This document shows, one piece after another, positions 52,101-64,000 of a DNA stretch of 64,000 nucleotides. The stretch is from contig NC_091870.1 of assembly GCF_019399895.1 (NCBI RefSeq), positions 8,911,001 through 8,975,000 of the forward strand. The letters are read 5' to 3'. Under the pieces are notes generated by a model. The model was given only the letters and a program-made list of their open reading frames with translations, had not been told where the DNA came from and made no database searches. The translations under genes were made by a program, and so were the position numbers. Each line of letters begins with the position of its first letter. The first letter of the stretch is position 1. The DNA is from Cardiocondyla obscurior (taxonomy: Eukaryota; Arthropoda; Insecta; Hymenoptera; Formicidae).

Positions 52101-53232
52101 AACGCGAAATACGCTACAATTATCAAATATACGGAAATACGCGACAAATCGTCCATTATGTAATACAGAAAATTTTCGAGAAACATTTTTTTTTTTTCTA
52201 ATTTCGCTTTTTAGTTCGCACTTACTTCGTTCAACAATAAGACAAAGTAACCTATTCTGCTTAATGGACAATTTAGCAATTATTCACCTGCTTTCGTTTC
52301 TGACGATTCGAAGCGTGTCTCACTCTTGAAGAAGATATACGTGCACGATTCTAACGTCCCGCGTAAGAATATTGGACTGTTTATCTGGCAAAAATTATCT
52401 AATACTGTTTTATTTAAATATTCTTTTTGTTATTCGAGTCGCAGGTCAATCTTACCTTAACGACCAAAAAGTCATTGGTTCCCTTTGAGTGCTATTCGAA
52501 AAATTCGAGACAAGCCCGCAATTTGTAAGATTTATCTTCAAAGCTGGAAGCAAATCTTACAAATTATGTGTTTGTTCTTATACCGAATCCTTCGACGTTT
52601 CCGCCGACTTCTTTCTCTTGAGTTTCCTCCAAATTTGCCAGCCTCGTGTCAAACATTTTTAACGTTTCCTGGCAAACGACGAAACATGCCCGACCCGTTT
52701 ACGCGCGTCGATCGTTCATCGATACATTCCGTCGCAGTAACGTGAGTCGAAGAGCATTCGAGGACTTTGTTCGTAGAAACAATATATGCTTCCACCATCC
52801 CCGTCATCGTCGTCGTCGTTGTCGTTGTCGTCGTCGTCGTCGTCGTCGTCGTCATCGGTGATGGAAAAGCTCAATGTGTCGCGACAGCGAGATCCGCTAC
52901 GAAACCTCGTAGGCATGTCAGCCGTGCTGTTTCGAAGTGCTCGGTATGTTCGGGTCCTGCCCGCTGTTGGTAGAATCTATAAAACAGAGGGCCTTAAGCG
53001 ACCCAATTTTCCCTTCGAAAAAAGAATATCACGCGATCGTCAAAAGTACAAAGCTAGAAAAAAAATACTAAGTTTCCTTCCTTAAAAAATAAAAAAAAAA
53101 AAAAACTGCAGTAAGCAAAGATATATTTTGTAGCAAATTCTTTCGTTCCTTATTCAAGTGAAATGTGCCAGCCGACTGATTCGTGCATCGTGTTCAAAAT
53201 GAGAGAGAACAAAAATATTCTAATTTCGTCGT
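46113..53232. other. 7.1 kb without a supported gene
   Basis: Mixed AT-rich DNA and CpG-rich patches (48730-49200, 50640-51580). Open frames at 47368-47802 minus, 48736-49116 plus and 51068-51322 plus have no recognised family and no splice context. This stretch should also contain the promoter of the minus-strand receptor and any 3'UTR of PKI. Confidence 0.55.
52803..52853. repeat. (CGT)n trinucleotide microsatellite
   Basis: About 50 bp of CGT/TGT repeats. It produces poly-Ser, poly-Val, poly-Asp, poly-Thr and poly-Arg frames on the two strands, none believed to be coding. Confidence 0.9.
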
Positions 53233-53546
53233 CTATTTGTTACAGTTTCCCTGTTCGGCAAAGAAAGAAGATAAATTGAGACCTGTGTGGGTGGACAGTT
53301 CCTCGAAACGGTCCGATAGGTCGGAGAGGCCGGTCTCGGCGTGTCGCCCAAGGATGTTCGGCAGCGCGTTCCTCCTGCCGGTCCTCCCAGTCGACAGGAA
53401 CTCTTTCGAGTTATCGCCGTTTTCGTATGAGCCGCCTGGGGTGACCGAGCCGCTGGTCGCGTCGCTCGCACCCTTATCACCGGCTCCGTCCCCGATTTCC
53501 TCGGGACCCACCGGCCCCGCTCGCCTCGGTGTCAGCATTCTCAGCG
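53233..53546 (-). CDS. cAMP-dependent protein kinase inhibitor (PKI), 101 aa
   Basis: PKI binds the catalytic subunit of protein kinase A as a pseudosubstrate and helps export it from the nucleus. The exon follows acceptor ATCTTTGCAG; ATG is at 53538-53536 and TAG at 53235-53233. Residues 46-63 read EFLSTGRTGRRNALPNIL: the family's GRTGRRNA pseudosubstrate is at 51-58, with Ala58 where a substrate has Ser/Thr, and Phe47 matching the hydrophobic anchor. Residues 70-81 (GLSDLSDRFEEL) could be the leucine-rich export signal. The first 45 residues are acidic and Gly/Ser-rich, making it longer than vertebrate PKI (about 75). The C-terminal 20 residues are family-atypical, so the stop could instead follow a further splice. 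The 5'UTR exon was not located. Confidence 0.9.
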
Positions 53547-53767
53547 CTGCAAAGATACGCCAGATCTTTTTTTTGCTGTTCCGCAAATTGTGCTACGAGT
53601 CCCGCGATGCTTCACGGAACAATTCGTCATTTTTAAAATCCGATTTTAAAAAATTAGTGTGACGTCTAAATTAGTTGTTAATTATTATCGCATAAAACCG
53701 ACGCTGATTAGACGCGTAAAGCAAGCCAAGCGAGAGTCAACGTCGGCTGTGAAATCGGGGATTTAAG

Positions 53768-53902
53768 GTTCAATTTAATTTTAATATTTAATTAATATGT
53801 CCAGGCAAAGACGGTCTTCACGATTTTTGAGATCGAGGACGACCTGGCGGAAGCACCGTCTTTGTCTAGACATACTAATTTAATATTATAATTAAATCGA
53901 AC
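53768..53902. repeat. 135-nt near-perfect inverted repeat (hairpin)
   Basis: The left arm 53768-53819 pairs with the right arm 53902-53850: 46 of 52 positions agree, with one 1-nt bulge and a 30-nt loop (53820-53849). The inner arm contains GCAAAGACGGT/ACCGTCTTTG. AAG occurs directly outside both ends (53765-53767 and 53903-53905), which could be a 3-bp target-site duplication. It could be a small MITE or a small-RNA precursor. I cannot tell from sequence alone. Confidence 0.85.
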
Positions 53903-53910
53903 AAGAGTAA

Positions 53911-53938
53911 CGAATAGATAGGAATAGATAGGAATAGA
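53911..53938. repeat. 10-bp tandem repeat (GAATAGATAG)
   Basis: Three near-perfect head-to-tail copies immediately after the hairpin. Confidence 0.8.
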
Positions 53939-54250
53939 TTGGCGCGGGGGGTGGTGGGGTGAGGCGGGGGGGACAGAGTGAGAGCGAGCGCGAGCCTACG
54001 TGCCGCGCGCTAGGTGTTTCCCCCACCACTCCCACTCTCGCTTTGTCCTTCTCCAGCGGTCGCGCGACACACACGTACGTACGCGCTACGCAGACCGCGT
54101 GCTCGTGCCGAAATTAATACGTATTCCCGTTCGACGAATACCTCGCGGTACGAGATCTTCTCCTCTTCGTCCTCCGCGTGAGGAGAGCACGTGCGATTAC
54201 GTCTCCTTTCGTTAAAGCACGCACTACGCGACGACCACGTGCTCGCGCCG
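53939..54250. promoter_or_regulatory. GC-rich candidate bidirectional promoter
   Basis: A CpG- and G-rich stretch between the PKI exon (leftward) and the tandem modules (rightward). It includes a G-run block near 53945-53972 and repeated ACGTACGT/GCGCGC motifs near 54000-54090. Called from position and composition only. Confidence 0.4.
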
Positions 54251-54600
54251 TCGTGTTGGTCGTTCCGGGAGTCTCGGACGGTATTCGGATGTAATTTTTC
54301 GGCATGGCTTTATTTAAAACGCGAGGACAATGTAATTTACGCGATTGTAAAGTCACGGTCGGGATGTTCGCGAGTGTCCAGTGCGCGGAAGGACGACTCG
54401 ACACGTGCTACCTGAGAGGAGGAGGAGGCCCAGGAAGGGTATCCTGCCCCGGCGGAGCAACCCCAGGGTAAGTATAAATTTGTCTTTGGAATAAAGTGCT
54501 TTGAAAGTGATATCTACAAAATAATTCTTTAATTTGTGTGTTCCAGATCAAGAGAAACTCCGCTGCTTCGCATCGTTTAATGAACTTTAAAGTGCCGTGC
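54251..54600 (+). repeat. Tandem exon-intron module, copy 1
   Basis: Contains the shared core TTCGCGAGT...GTGCGCGGAAGGA (near 54367-54393), an exon end at 54467 with a consensus GTAAGT donor, a 79-nt intron and an acceptor TGTTCCAG before 54547. A frame from ATG 54304 (MALFKTRGQC...) is open to the donor and, when spliced, ends 11 codons later. It is the most diverged copy. Confidence 0.7.
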
Positions 54601-54970
54601 GCCGATATCAGTCATCATACGAACCGTAGCCGGTTCGTCGGTCGTTTCGGGAGTGCCGCTAGTTTTTCGGCGTTTTTTTTAACGATTTTCTTTTTCATTT
54701 TCGGAAGTGCGTTCGCGAGTTACTTGTGCGCGGAAGGATGGCTCGTCACGTCCCATCTGAGTGGATGAGCAGGCCCACCAGGAGGCATCGGGCATCGGCG
54801 GAGCAACTTTTAGGTAAGAATTAATTCCTCTATAAAATCTTTATTAAAAGATTTCCTCTACTTTTTTTTTATTAATTTTTTAAAACGATATACATGTCTA
54901 CATTAATATATTTCTTTTTATGTTACAGCCACCGGCAGAATTCTTCAACTCCGCTGTATGCAGATTCGGT
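54601..54970 (+). repeat. Tandem exon-intron module, copy 2
   Basis: The same core lies near 54710-54737 and is followed by ATGGCTCGTCACGTCCCATC. Donor GTAAGA at 54815, a 114-nt intron, acceptor TGTTACAG, then a 40-nt exon (54929-54968) ending at GTAAGC. Nearly identical to copy 3 over the exon and the first intron bases. Confidence 0.8.
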
Positions 54971-55323
54971 AAGCCAGTAACCTGTTTTCAGGATTTTCTC
55001 TTTACAGCAGTGCCGAAAAATATCGCGCGCAAGTGATCAATAATTGTCGCGAATTTAAAATCACGGTCGCGTTCGCGAGTTACTTGTGCGCGGAAAGATG
55101 GCTCGTCACGTCCCATCTGAGTGGAGGAGCAGGCCCGGGGGGCATCGTGCATCGGCGCAGCAACTTATAGGTGAACATTAATTCTTTTTTTGCATATAAA
55201 ATCTTTATAAAAAATAGAGTTTTACTTTTACTTTAATTTTAATAATAATATGTCTACATTAATGTGTTTTATTTTATGTTACAGTCACCAGCAGCATACT
55301 TCAACTCTTCTGATTGCAGATTG
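54971..55323 (+). repeat. Tandem exon-intron module, copy 3
   Basis: The core lies near 55070-55097. The donor GTGAAC is at 55171, the intron is 114 nt (same length as in copy 2), acceptor TGTTACAG, then a 39-nt exon (55285-55323) ending at GTATGT. The copy 2 to copy 3 period, donor to donor, is 356 bp. Confidence 0.8.
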
Positions 55324-58300
55324 GTATGTCCAATAATTTTTTTTTCGTAATTTTTAATTGCGATCTTATAAAAAATTGCGCGCGCGTAGCACGCACATGG
55401 TTTCATCTAGTCTTATAAAGAGTCTATCAATTCCACATTGCTTCACATAAGCATTCGATACGGATATTCAGGATTGAGAGAGAATTAATCGGGCTGTTAA
55501 TCAAGCTTTAGTGACCCAGAATTATTAATTAGATTTTGCGGAGTACAGCAGATTGCTATTAGTAGCCTTTCCGGTTCGGAGATACTTATGAAAAGCTTTG
55601 AGATGTGATAATGAAATCGATCGAGAGCTATTGCGATGGATAAGACATGACAGGCATTTCAATATATTTTCCCTGACAGTTGCAAGACGTTATAGATGCA
55701 CGAATCTGTTAAAATACACGCGCAATTAATTAGAAATATGAATATAATTTAATTCGTAATTAATTGCACTTCTAAAACTTAATCATCATAATTTTATTAT
55801 CGGTTTTTATCAAATAAATTTCTTTCTAAATTAAAAGCTGTATGGAGATTATCTTCGCGCACATTGCAACGCAACACTTAATGTCTTCAATTGTCATTTC
55901 TAAAATAGTTACGACGTTACGAGTATTAAAAGCGCTACATCTAATTTAACACCGCCAGTTTTTTTTTTTCCTTTTTTTTCTACACTTTGCAGTTGTTATC
56001 TATACTATAACGACAGTTTAACTCATTAATTATATTACGGCATCTTAATTACATTCCGCATTTTGTGGCACGAGCGCACGCGAGATCGATCGTGAGAAAA
56101 CGTGACGCCACGGCGGTTCAAAAATAGCAACCTTTTCACGCGTATTACAACGAGAGATACATTTCAGTGGCTCATTACGCGGCATTTAACTCGGAAACGC
56201 GGGGATTAAACCGTACACTTGTTAGATCCCACCTTCATGTTAATACAACGTGAAACAATTAATTTGTTATCTTGCTGAGTAGAGAGAGAATTTCCCCGAT
56301 AAGCTTTGTTCCTTATTTTCACTTCGTAACAAAGTAAATCCATGCAGGCGATAGAAATTTTAGATACCGGCAATGTCGTGATACAGTAACGAGTTATGAT
56401 TCCTCTCTTCCCGTTGAGAAAGAATTTCTTTGCGAAAAAAGTCGACGAGTGCGACTCATAGGGGTTGACTTTCCTCACCTAGATTAGCTTTCCGTCGACT
56501 TGAAAAATTCCTGAGAGCGACGCGAGACCGAGCACGACCGCGACGAGACGAAGTAACTGTTACCGAGCTGCCGTCTTAAATTTGTCAATCACCTCGCGAT
56601 ATCACAAGTGCGTATTTCGCATCTACGAGAACCCAAAACCGCGTATCGCGATAATCGCCGGGGCGTTCACGACGGTGATCGTAACGTTCGCCGTGCGATA
56701 ACTGCCGCGGCGGTACGCGAATCGAAAAAAGAGCCGAAAATACCGACGTCCAAGTAATCACAACGGCGCCAATATGTACACAGCTGACGCGCGTGGGTAT
56801 GCTGAAACTACTCGTTCATAAATGACGATTACTTCGATTTTTTTTTTATCGACGAAAAATTAATCAAGCCCTCGGCCTCTGACATTAATCGCTTTGATCA
56901 ACTTTACGCGATCTTGCCGAATTTTATGAAATCGCAGGGCGAATTGTCTTTGTGGATGCATTTTGAAAAAAGTGGTCTTTATTAATCCGTTAATCCTAAT
57001 TAAACGTTTCTGCAATTTTTTTTTTTAAACTGTAGCGTGCATTAAAAAAAAAAATGTTTTATTTGTTACTGTTTTTATCTATTATCTCTACATGCGATTA
57101 GCGACATGTTTTATGAAGATAATACGTTTATATGATATCAGCGCAAATAACAGTCTAAAATATCATTCTGCGCCACGACAATGCGCCGCTGCGAAATCGC
57201 AATCGATGCACGAGAGAGCTGAACCAGTTGCTCGGAAAAATACTGCGACTCGAGACGACACGAGATACAATTGCCGCGATCGTAAGTGCAGCACGCGTCT
57301 TTGGAAACGCGCGCATGACGTGGAAATTTCGCAGAGTAAATAACGTAGGTATATCGTGCTGCGGATGAAAATCGATAAACCCCCTACGCGGGCTTTCGTT
57401 TTATCTCGAATCTCGACGCCTTATCTCGTCCTCGCTGTTTTAATACGCCCCACAAAGATTACGCTTACGATTACGTGAACACCGAGCCGCGTTGCAGTTT
57501 CAGCGCGAAGAGCAGCTCGCGTCGAGCTTATTTACAATACGAACCGCTTCTAAGTAATTAATTTCAGTATTTGTACATCGAGCGCACTCGTCAATGCGCG
57601 CAGTTAACAGCTCGGCGACGTACTGCGTCTCGTTTAACGTCTCTTTCTAAAACACCCTATCGATTCAATTGGACACAGCCTCCAAGGTGCGCCGAATCAT
57701 TTCCGGAGCACGCGAAAGATATCCGCGCCGCGAAGCAACTCGCGAAGGCCGTCATAGAAGGATTAGTCGAATTAGTTAGCGTGCGGTTAGTTCGGAATAA
57801 TTAAACCAGCTCAGGCTGCGTTCCTTTTAGGAGACACAAAGCGACACAGATTTCCAATTAACTGAAACGCGACGTATAGATAGAAATTATTTTATTAATC
57901 TAAATAAATCAGAAAATTGCATTTTTATTGTCGATAAAATTAAAATATTATGTGCATTTGTAATAAATGCAGATTAGAGAGCTCTAAGTGGAAAATGACG
58001 TATGTCGATTTGTGTTAGAAGTATTGACTAGCCCTTAGAAGGAAGCAAATCTTAATTGTTACGAGAGCATCAAACGGTACCTTTGGCACGTGTAAGCTTC
58101 CTTCGATATTTCTTGCGCGATGCGTATCCGGAAGTGGCGAGGCATTCCTCGGCGAGCAACAATCGTCGCGAGGAGCCGCCGCCGCCGTCGTCGGGCAACA
58201 CTTTGCGCAGCTTCACCTAATCGTGCGTTCACGTTGCATTACAAGCCTTCACTCCTCCCGTATCACAAATTTACACCGACGCCGGAAACGAGTCGTGTGA

Positions 58301-61300
58301 GACGCGTATCGTTATCGAGCTCAACTCGCGAGTCCGCTAAGATACTCGGGGCTTGTGGGAAAATAATTCTATCTGTTTTTTCCTACGCGAATACTAAACC
58401 ACTTCCCGGAAGCCGCAATGCACTTGAGTGCATTCGTTTTCTAGGCCGTACCATATGCAAAATAAAAGGTTTTTCTTTGCGAAGCTCAGTCCGATTAAAA
58501 TACCATGCATGGAATATAAATACTTGTTACTCGTGGAACGCCGAAACGTAACGCAATCTCGCTAAAAATATTTAAATAATTAAGAGTAATTTTTTTAGAT
58601 CGTAATAATGTGAAACAAGAATTGTCGTATAATATTTTAATCGAACCTTTCTTTTTCCATCTATCTGCAATTATTTTTGTTGACAATAGAGCCTAACGCA
58701 TGATTTAAAAAATGTAGTATATTAGAAAAACGAGAAAAAATAATAGATGACGAATATCATAACGAGTTACGTTAAAAATAATTAATCCATTAAAATTTCT
58801 TAATTAATTCGAAAAAGATTTCTCCGAATATTTAATATTTAATCCTGTTCGCTATTTCCTCTACTGCGCGCAAAGCCTACGGAAATAATTCATAGCTGTA
58901 GAAATAATTAATGTATCAGGAAAAAAAAAAAAATTGTAATATATAATACAGAACAAACAAAATTAAAGTTTCATATCACGGTGAAGCATTTCATGAACTC
59001 AATGCACTTAAATTCAACATCACAGCAGAAAACGATATTTTAATGACAGACCACAAACTAATAAACTGCAATGACGACGGCCTACGTAAATGACTAACAT
59101 AATACACGTGCTCGAGTGCAAATCATCGCGCGATCAGAAAAATTAAATTATTTCGTGCAACAAAATGTTTTCCTCCGCGTGTGAAAAAGAATCGATTCCA
59201 TTAGAATATTCAATTAAAATCTACATATTTAACCTAATAACGAAAATTGTTTCACATATAACCAACGATATTAGATCCTCCAATAAGTAATAACGTAAGC
59301 TGCAGAGATAAGCTTTTTTGATTTGTCGTGGAATTTTCAAACTCACGTACGCATCTCCACATCCGTAAATTTAATCTCGCGAGGACGTGGAATGCATTTC
59401 CGTAAACCACGCGTCCAACCTTGAAAGATAATATCAGTCGTAACATAACACATGTCAAGCGAATACGAGCGCAGAGTACGTCTACAATCGCGAAACTGCT
59501 TTATACTCATTCATGTTTCATACGCTTCAAGTACTTGATTGTATATGATAAAGCTGTTTGCACTGTCAAACCTAAGTCGGAGGAACGGCAAGAGAAAAGG
59601 AGAAAAAAAAATTTTTTTTAATAAAAAAACGAAAAACTAAACGACACAAGAAAAGAACCACGTTAAGATAATAACAGCTTAATAATTTCAAAAGGCAATG
59701 AACGATAAAATGACGCTTCCATGATTTCTAGCGAATTTCCTCAAAGAGATTTTCCTGTCCGATGTCTCGACTCGAATTCTTCGAAACCATAAAAAATGTT
59801 TCTTCTCGTGAGGAACGAGAAACAGTTACGTAAAAGATAATTACTTCAAGAGCCTTCATTATGGAGGGTGTCTCAATTAAGAAAGTTATCATATCTTGGA
59901 AATATAATTTTTTTACGAATTCCACAAAGAACTTTTTTAATCAAAGTTATTTTTTTAATTTTTAAATCTTGTTAACTTATTAGACCCCATGACTTTAGTA
60001 ATCAATAACGTTAGCAACATTAGCACAACTATTGGAAATAGGGCCAGAATGTGAAAAAGCATTATTAACCTTAATTAACTTGGGCTCCAAATAGGTCGCG
60101 ATACAATTTTTTATTAAATAATAAATTAACAATATCGATCTCCCAAAAAGTCACATATTTTCTGTGCAATAAATATTCGTATTTTTCAAACGTTGGAAAG
60201 GCAAATGCGCGAAGGTAAAAAACAATTTTGCATACATTCTGCGCAAGAAAAAATGTAATATTCATATTTTAATGCAAAATAAACATTTTTGCAACTTAAT
60301 ATGTGTGTCTATTAGAGAACTGGAAGTACAAACACGCATTTGTCGTATTCGACAAAGTAACGTAAAAAACATTTTTTTTAAAGAAAAAGAAAAAAGGGAG
60401 ACGCATATTGCGAGGAAAAATCTCTAACGCAAATCAACGTTCCGCTTCGTCGTTGCATTTTACTTATGTAACTAGAGACGCGGCACAATACTTCCGTTAT
60501 TTAAAATTATAAATAAAATAGCGTAAAGATGCGCTTATTTATGCGAGGCCTCGCTTCACCACCTCAGTAGATCTTATGCGATTATGCAAATTTTAGTATG
60601 AATATCTATTATTTATGCCAGTATTGAGAATTTTTTAACTTAATATTTGTAAAAAGTCTCTTGTCAAAACAGAATATAAATTAACGATCTAAATAATGCC
60701 CTAAGTAAAAATTTGATAGCTAAGTGAACCCATTCTGTTATAAAAAATTGTACGAACAAATGAGATTTTATATTGTTTCCCTTAAAAAACTGAAAAGAAA
60801 CGCGTTTCCATTTATTTGCATTCGAAAAAGCACGTGGCCTCGAAAAATTTACGTGAAATCCTCGAATATCTGAAATTTCTCTCGAATATTTTCGATAATA
60901 TTTCCGAAGGAAATTTTATTTCTACTTTTTCGGCGGAATACAGTTTGGAAGCTCGACCGTGTTAGATTTCATAAATAAATCTTCTAATGACACCTAGAGA
61001 CTCGGGGGGCGTGACGCGGAAGCTTATCGGAATAAAGCATCTGCTGATCAGCTAGAATAAAGGATTGCGGGAATAAAGGATGTACGTCGCCATGTGCATC
61101 AATCTCGTCGATATTGCACGTCATTTACTTGACGATGTAGGACCAAATTGAGATCCGCTTTCGATCAGGGACAGAGGACAGACTTTTAGGAATATTAAGG
61201 CTCCCGACACCCCACTCGCTGCAGCTATGTCGAACCGTGACGTCAGAAGCGACGTCAAACGAAAGCTAAGACGAACAATAATGTTTTTTCACAATGGCAA

Positions 61301-64000
61301 ATTAATAATTTTCGATTTAAATGAGTTTTCTTCACGTCGCGCTTCTAAGTTATCATTTGCGAATTAAAAAAAAATAATATACTAATTATCTTCTTAGGAT
61401 TTATTTATACCTCAAGTATCACGCGGAAAAAGTCAGTCGTAGCTTCTCGTTTTTCTTCTGATGTCATGTCTAATTTAGCTGTATGGTTAATAATAGATTA
61501 ACATTATCGTCCCGCGAGGAAAGACGGTACCGCCGATCGGACGCGGAAATTGAGACAATTTTCCTTTATTTATCGGTACTCGTAAAATAATGTAATTCGA
61601 ACGAAACGCTGAAAAAAAAAAATAGCTTTTGCTATTTTTAACAGCTCAGGTTCGCGTGTATGTATTTTTCATCGAGATGGAAGGGCCGAGCGAGCATTAA
61701 AGTGTTGGTAATTCAAAAGATAATCGTATAGATAATTGACGAATCGACCCTTGATTTACAAATCGTCTATCTAAATCGCACGGCACAGGGAGATACTAAT
61801 TGGGATTATAGTGTAGGTGGGACGTATAGTCATCGCCCACAATCATTAACACAGCGTCATTATCCACATAAACGACGCAGGCATTGACGCAGCAAATGTT
61901 ATATCTAAAACTATTTTAATTGACGAGTTCAAATATCAAATGCAACCCAGTAAGAATTTTTCGGTATTTCGTGCTGTAAATTTTTTTGAGTACAGATAAC
62001 CGGGTGTCCTACTTCGTAATTTACCATTATATCAATCAAATCCGTTTTACATTGTTTCGAAATAATATTGAAATATAAATACTGTTTTCAATTAATTCAT
62101 AAAACGAATGTAAGTTTAATTAAATGATATAGTAACGTACAACATTATAACGTCACAAAATATATATCAAAAATTATTTTAGTGAACTTTTAGTGGGCAG
62201 ACCTTAGCGATCCCACTCTGTCGTTACGTTTCAAAAATAGGTTTCGTACTCTAAACACGTAAGTTAATTGAGACGCGATATCCAAAGTGCTTGCTTTAAA
62301 GATTTACAAAATACGCAACTTTTTATATAAAAAAATATATATATATATTTTAATTAAACAGAAAATTTAATCGAAAGCTCAAATAACAAGTTAAATATTA
62401 ATTGTTTGACGAACGTCAACTAAAAATTGATTGTACGTAAACCCTACAACGGCTATCGACGATAGTACTGAAGAAGCTAAAATAAATATTTGCCATTTGG
62501 TAGGCTTCATTTTTAATTATTGAGAAATATATTTTTTTCTTGCTGATAAACTGTCTCTGGCACGACGCGATGTCACGTCCGACCCTCTAACACAGTAGCG
62601 AGTAATATTGCAAGTAATATTCTTTCTATGAATATACGCAGAATTCGATCGAGCAAAAATAGTAGCGTCCCCCTACTGAATCGATAATACTTGTCGTTGC
62701 CAAATTTTTGAGTCACAAGTCATCTTCTATTTCGCGCGAGGTGGAAAAGTTCTGCATCGAATAGAACGAAATAGAAATAATTCTATTAGCTGTATCATCT
62801 TTCTATAGATATTTTTTTTTTTAATATTCACCGTCAGTCTCCTTGCCGTCGCAACAGATTAAAACACAATAACCTCCGGCCACAAATAAATGTAACAGTA
62901 ATCCGCAAGCAGATAATTACGACCCATGTCATCAGCTAGTCTAGAGATCGATTCTCCGTCGTCGACTTCTCAGTATTCGTATTATTACCCGCGTAGTTAG
63001 GTTTTTACGAAGCGATCGATACGCTTTGACAATGCCAGGTAAAACGAGGAAATTTACTTGAGATAATAAGGTCCAATCTCGGAAAAATGGAACGTAAGGA
63101 AGGCCGAGAACGTTATTGATCGCCGACACCCTCGAACTGTGTGTGCTTTTTCTTCGAATAAATCTAGCGTTATCGATTAAGATTTTTGTCAATACTTGCA
63201 AATCGTATCTCTCGCTCACGTATTCACGCCCGATTGTCGACGTCATTAACAAATTGACGAGTAGATAAAAATTATTTCCCATACAAATAAATTAATTGTC
63301 AGGTATATAATAAATCTCTTTTTTTTTTTTTTTCTTTCGGTTCTCATGTTCAAACGTCTAGTTTCTAAGCGTAGTTAAATTTTTCCTAACACAGTGATAT
63401 CGCGCTGAAGTGGGAAAGATTGTTTGACTGCATGACGAAGAAAAGCCGGCTGGTCAATTGACTCGCTACGAAATCTCCGCGTATACTTTCGTCCCGCAAT
63501 CTTGAAATGTCATAATTATATTACGAGAACGTTTGCTCGTCTAATTTTATATAATCGAGTTTACATTCGAGACACGTCGTGCTCAATGTCATTTAACAGT
63601 GACACGAAGACGTCTCGGTTGCTTTGCGGCGGACTTTAGGAAATTGATCAATTTTCGGTCGCGAGAATGCTCGAAAAGTATCTCGCGCATTCAGCCAGCA
63701 TTCTCAATCAGTCTCGAGATATGCATCGCACGTTGACGCAATCCAACGCTTTCTCGCGCAGCAAGCAGTCAGGCAATCGAGCCCGTGAGAAAGAATCAAT
63801 CGGTGCCCGAAAATGAACCCGAGAAAAGGTTTCCCTTGTGATTTCTCAATCACTCGTATAGAGGAGACTCTGCCCTTGACTTCGACGGCGTGATGACATC
63901 GCGAGAGAAAAAGAAAAAGAGAGAAAGGGCGAGAGAAACGAAGGCGTTATTAGGGAAGACTCCTTGAACCATCCTCCGTGCAAGTGCTTTGATCAATCTA
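55324..64000. other. 8.7 kb without a supported gene
   Basis: AT-rich DNA with CpG-rich patches near 56480-56800, 57140-57330 and 58090-58350. If the tandem modules belong to a transcript, this may be its next intron. Open frames at 58120-58551 plus, 57092-57343 plus and 62941-63282 minus show no family I recognise. Nothing else is evident. Confidence 0.5.

Noticed and set aside
52649..52973. Several overlapping frames of poly-Thr, poly-Asp, poly-Val and poly-Arg
   Set aside because: All derive from the (CGT)n microsatellite.
58120..58551. 143-codon plus-strand frame in a GC-rich patch
   Set aside because: Arg-rich composition typical of CpG-rich non-coding DNA, with no motif or exon context.
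62941..63282. 113-codon minus-strand frame near the right end
   Set aside because: No recognisable domain and no transposase or other motif; kept out for lack of support.

Overview
The window is invertebrate nuclear DNA and most probably hymenopteran, with an ant as the best guess. Introns and intergenic DNA are AT-rich and full of A/T homopolymers, with CpG-rich islands between them. Genes are split into many small exons with GT-AG introns, and the protein-coding genes I recognise are insect-type. The species call is inference; no marker here is diagnostic.

Layout. (1) Positions 1-24629, plus strand: the 3' portion of Neurexin-1. Eleven exons can be joined with matching phases, running from the middle of LNS domain 4 through LNS5, EGF3, LNS6, the stalk, the membrane segment and a cytoplasmic tail ending in a PDZ ligand (EWYV). 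They total 2481 nt (827 codons with stop); the 5' part of the gene lies left of the window. Two spliceosomal RNA genes sit inside its introns on the same strand: a U2 snRNA at about 21133-21321 and a U6atac snRNA (minor spliceosome) at about 22422-22525. (2) 24630-32230: 3'UTR and intergenic DNA with no recognisable gene. (3) 32266-34131, minus: a five-exon gene for a 272-residue single-pass membrane protein that I do not recognise. (4) 37446-40763, plus, and 42767-46112, minus: two complete sugar-type gustatory receptor genes, tail to tail. (5) 46113-53232: intergenic or intronic DNA with no convincing gene. (6) 53233-53546, minus: the coding exon of a protein kinase A inhibitor (PKI). Upstream of it are a long hairpin, a GC-rich candidate divergent promoter, and three tandem exon-intron modules of about 350 bp pointing the other way (54250-55323). 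(7) 55324-64000: no supported gene.

How it fits together. The genes do not form an operon or pathway. Neurexin is a presynaptic adhesion receptor, the two receptors are taste (sugar) sensors, and PKI damps cAMP/PKA signalling. The least expected items are the snRNA genes of both spliceosomes nested in one host gene, the tandem exon modules, and the 135-nt near-perfect hairpin next to PKI. All exon joins were made by eye from splice-site consensus, phase continuity and family similarity; no transcript evidence was available.
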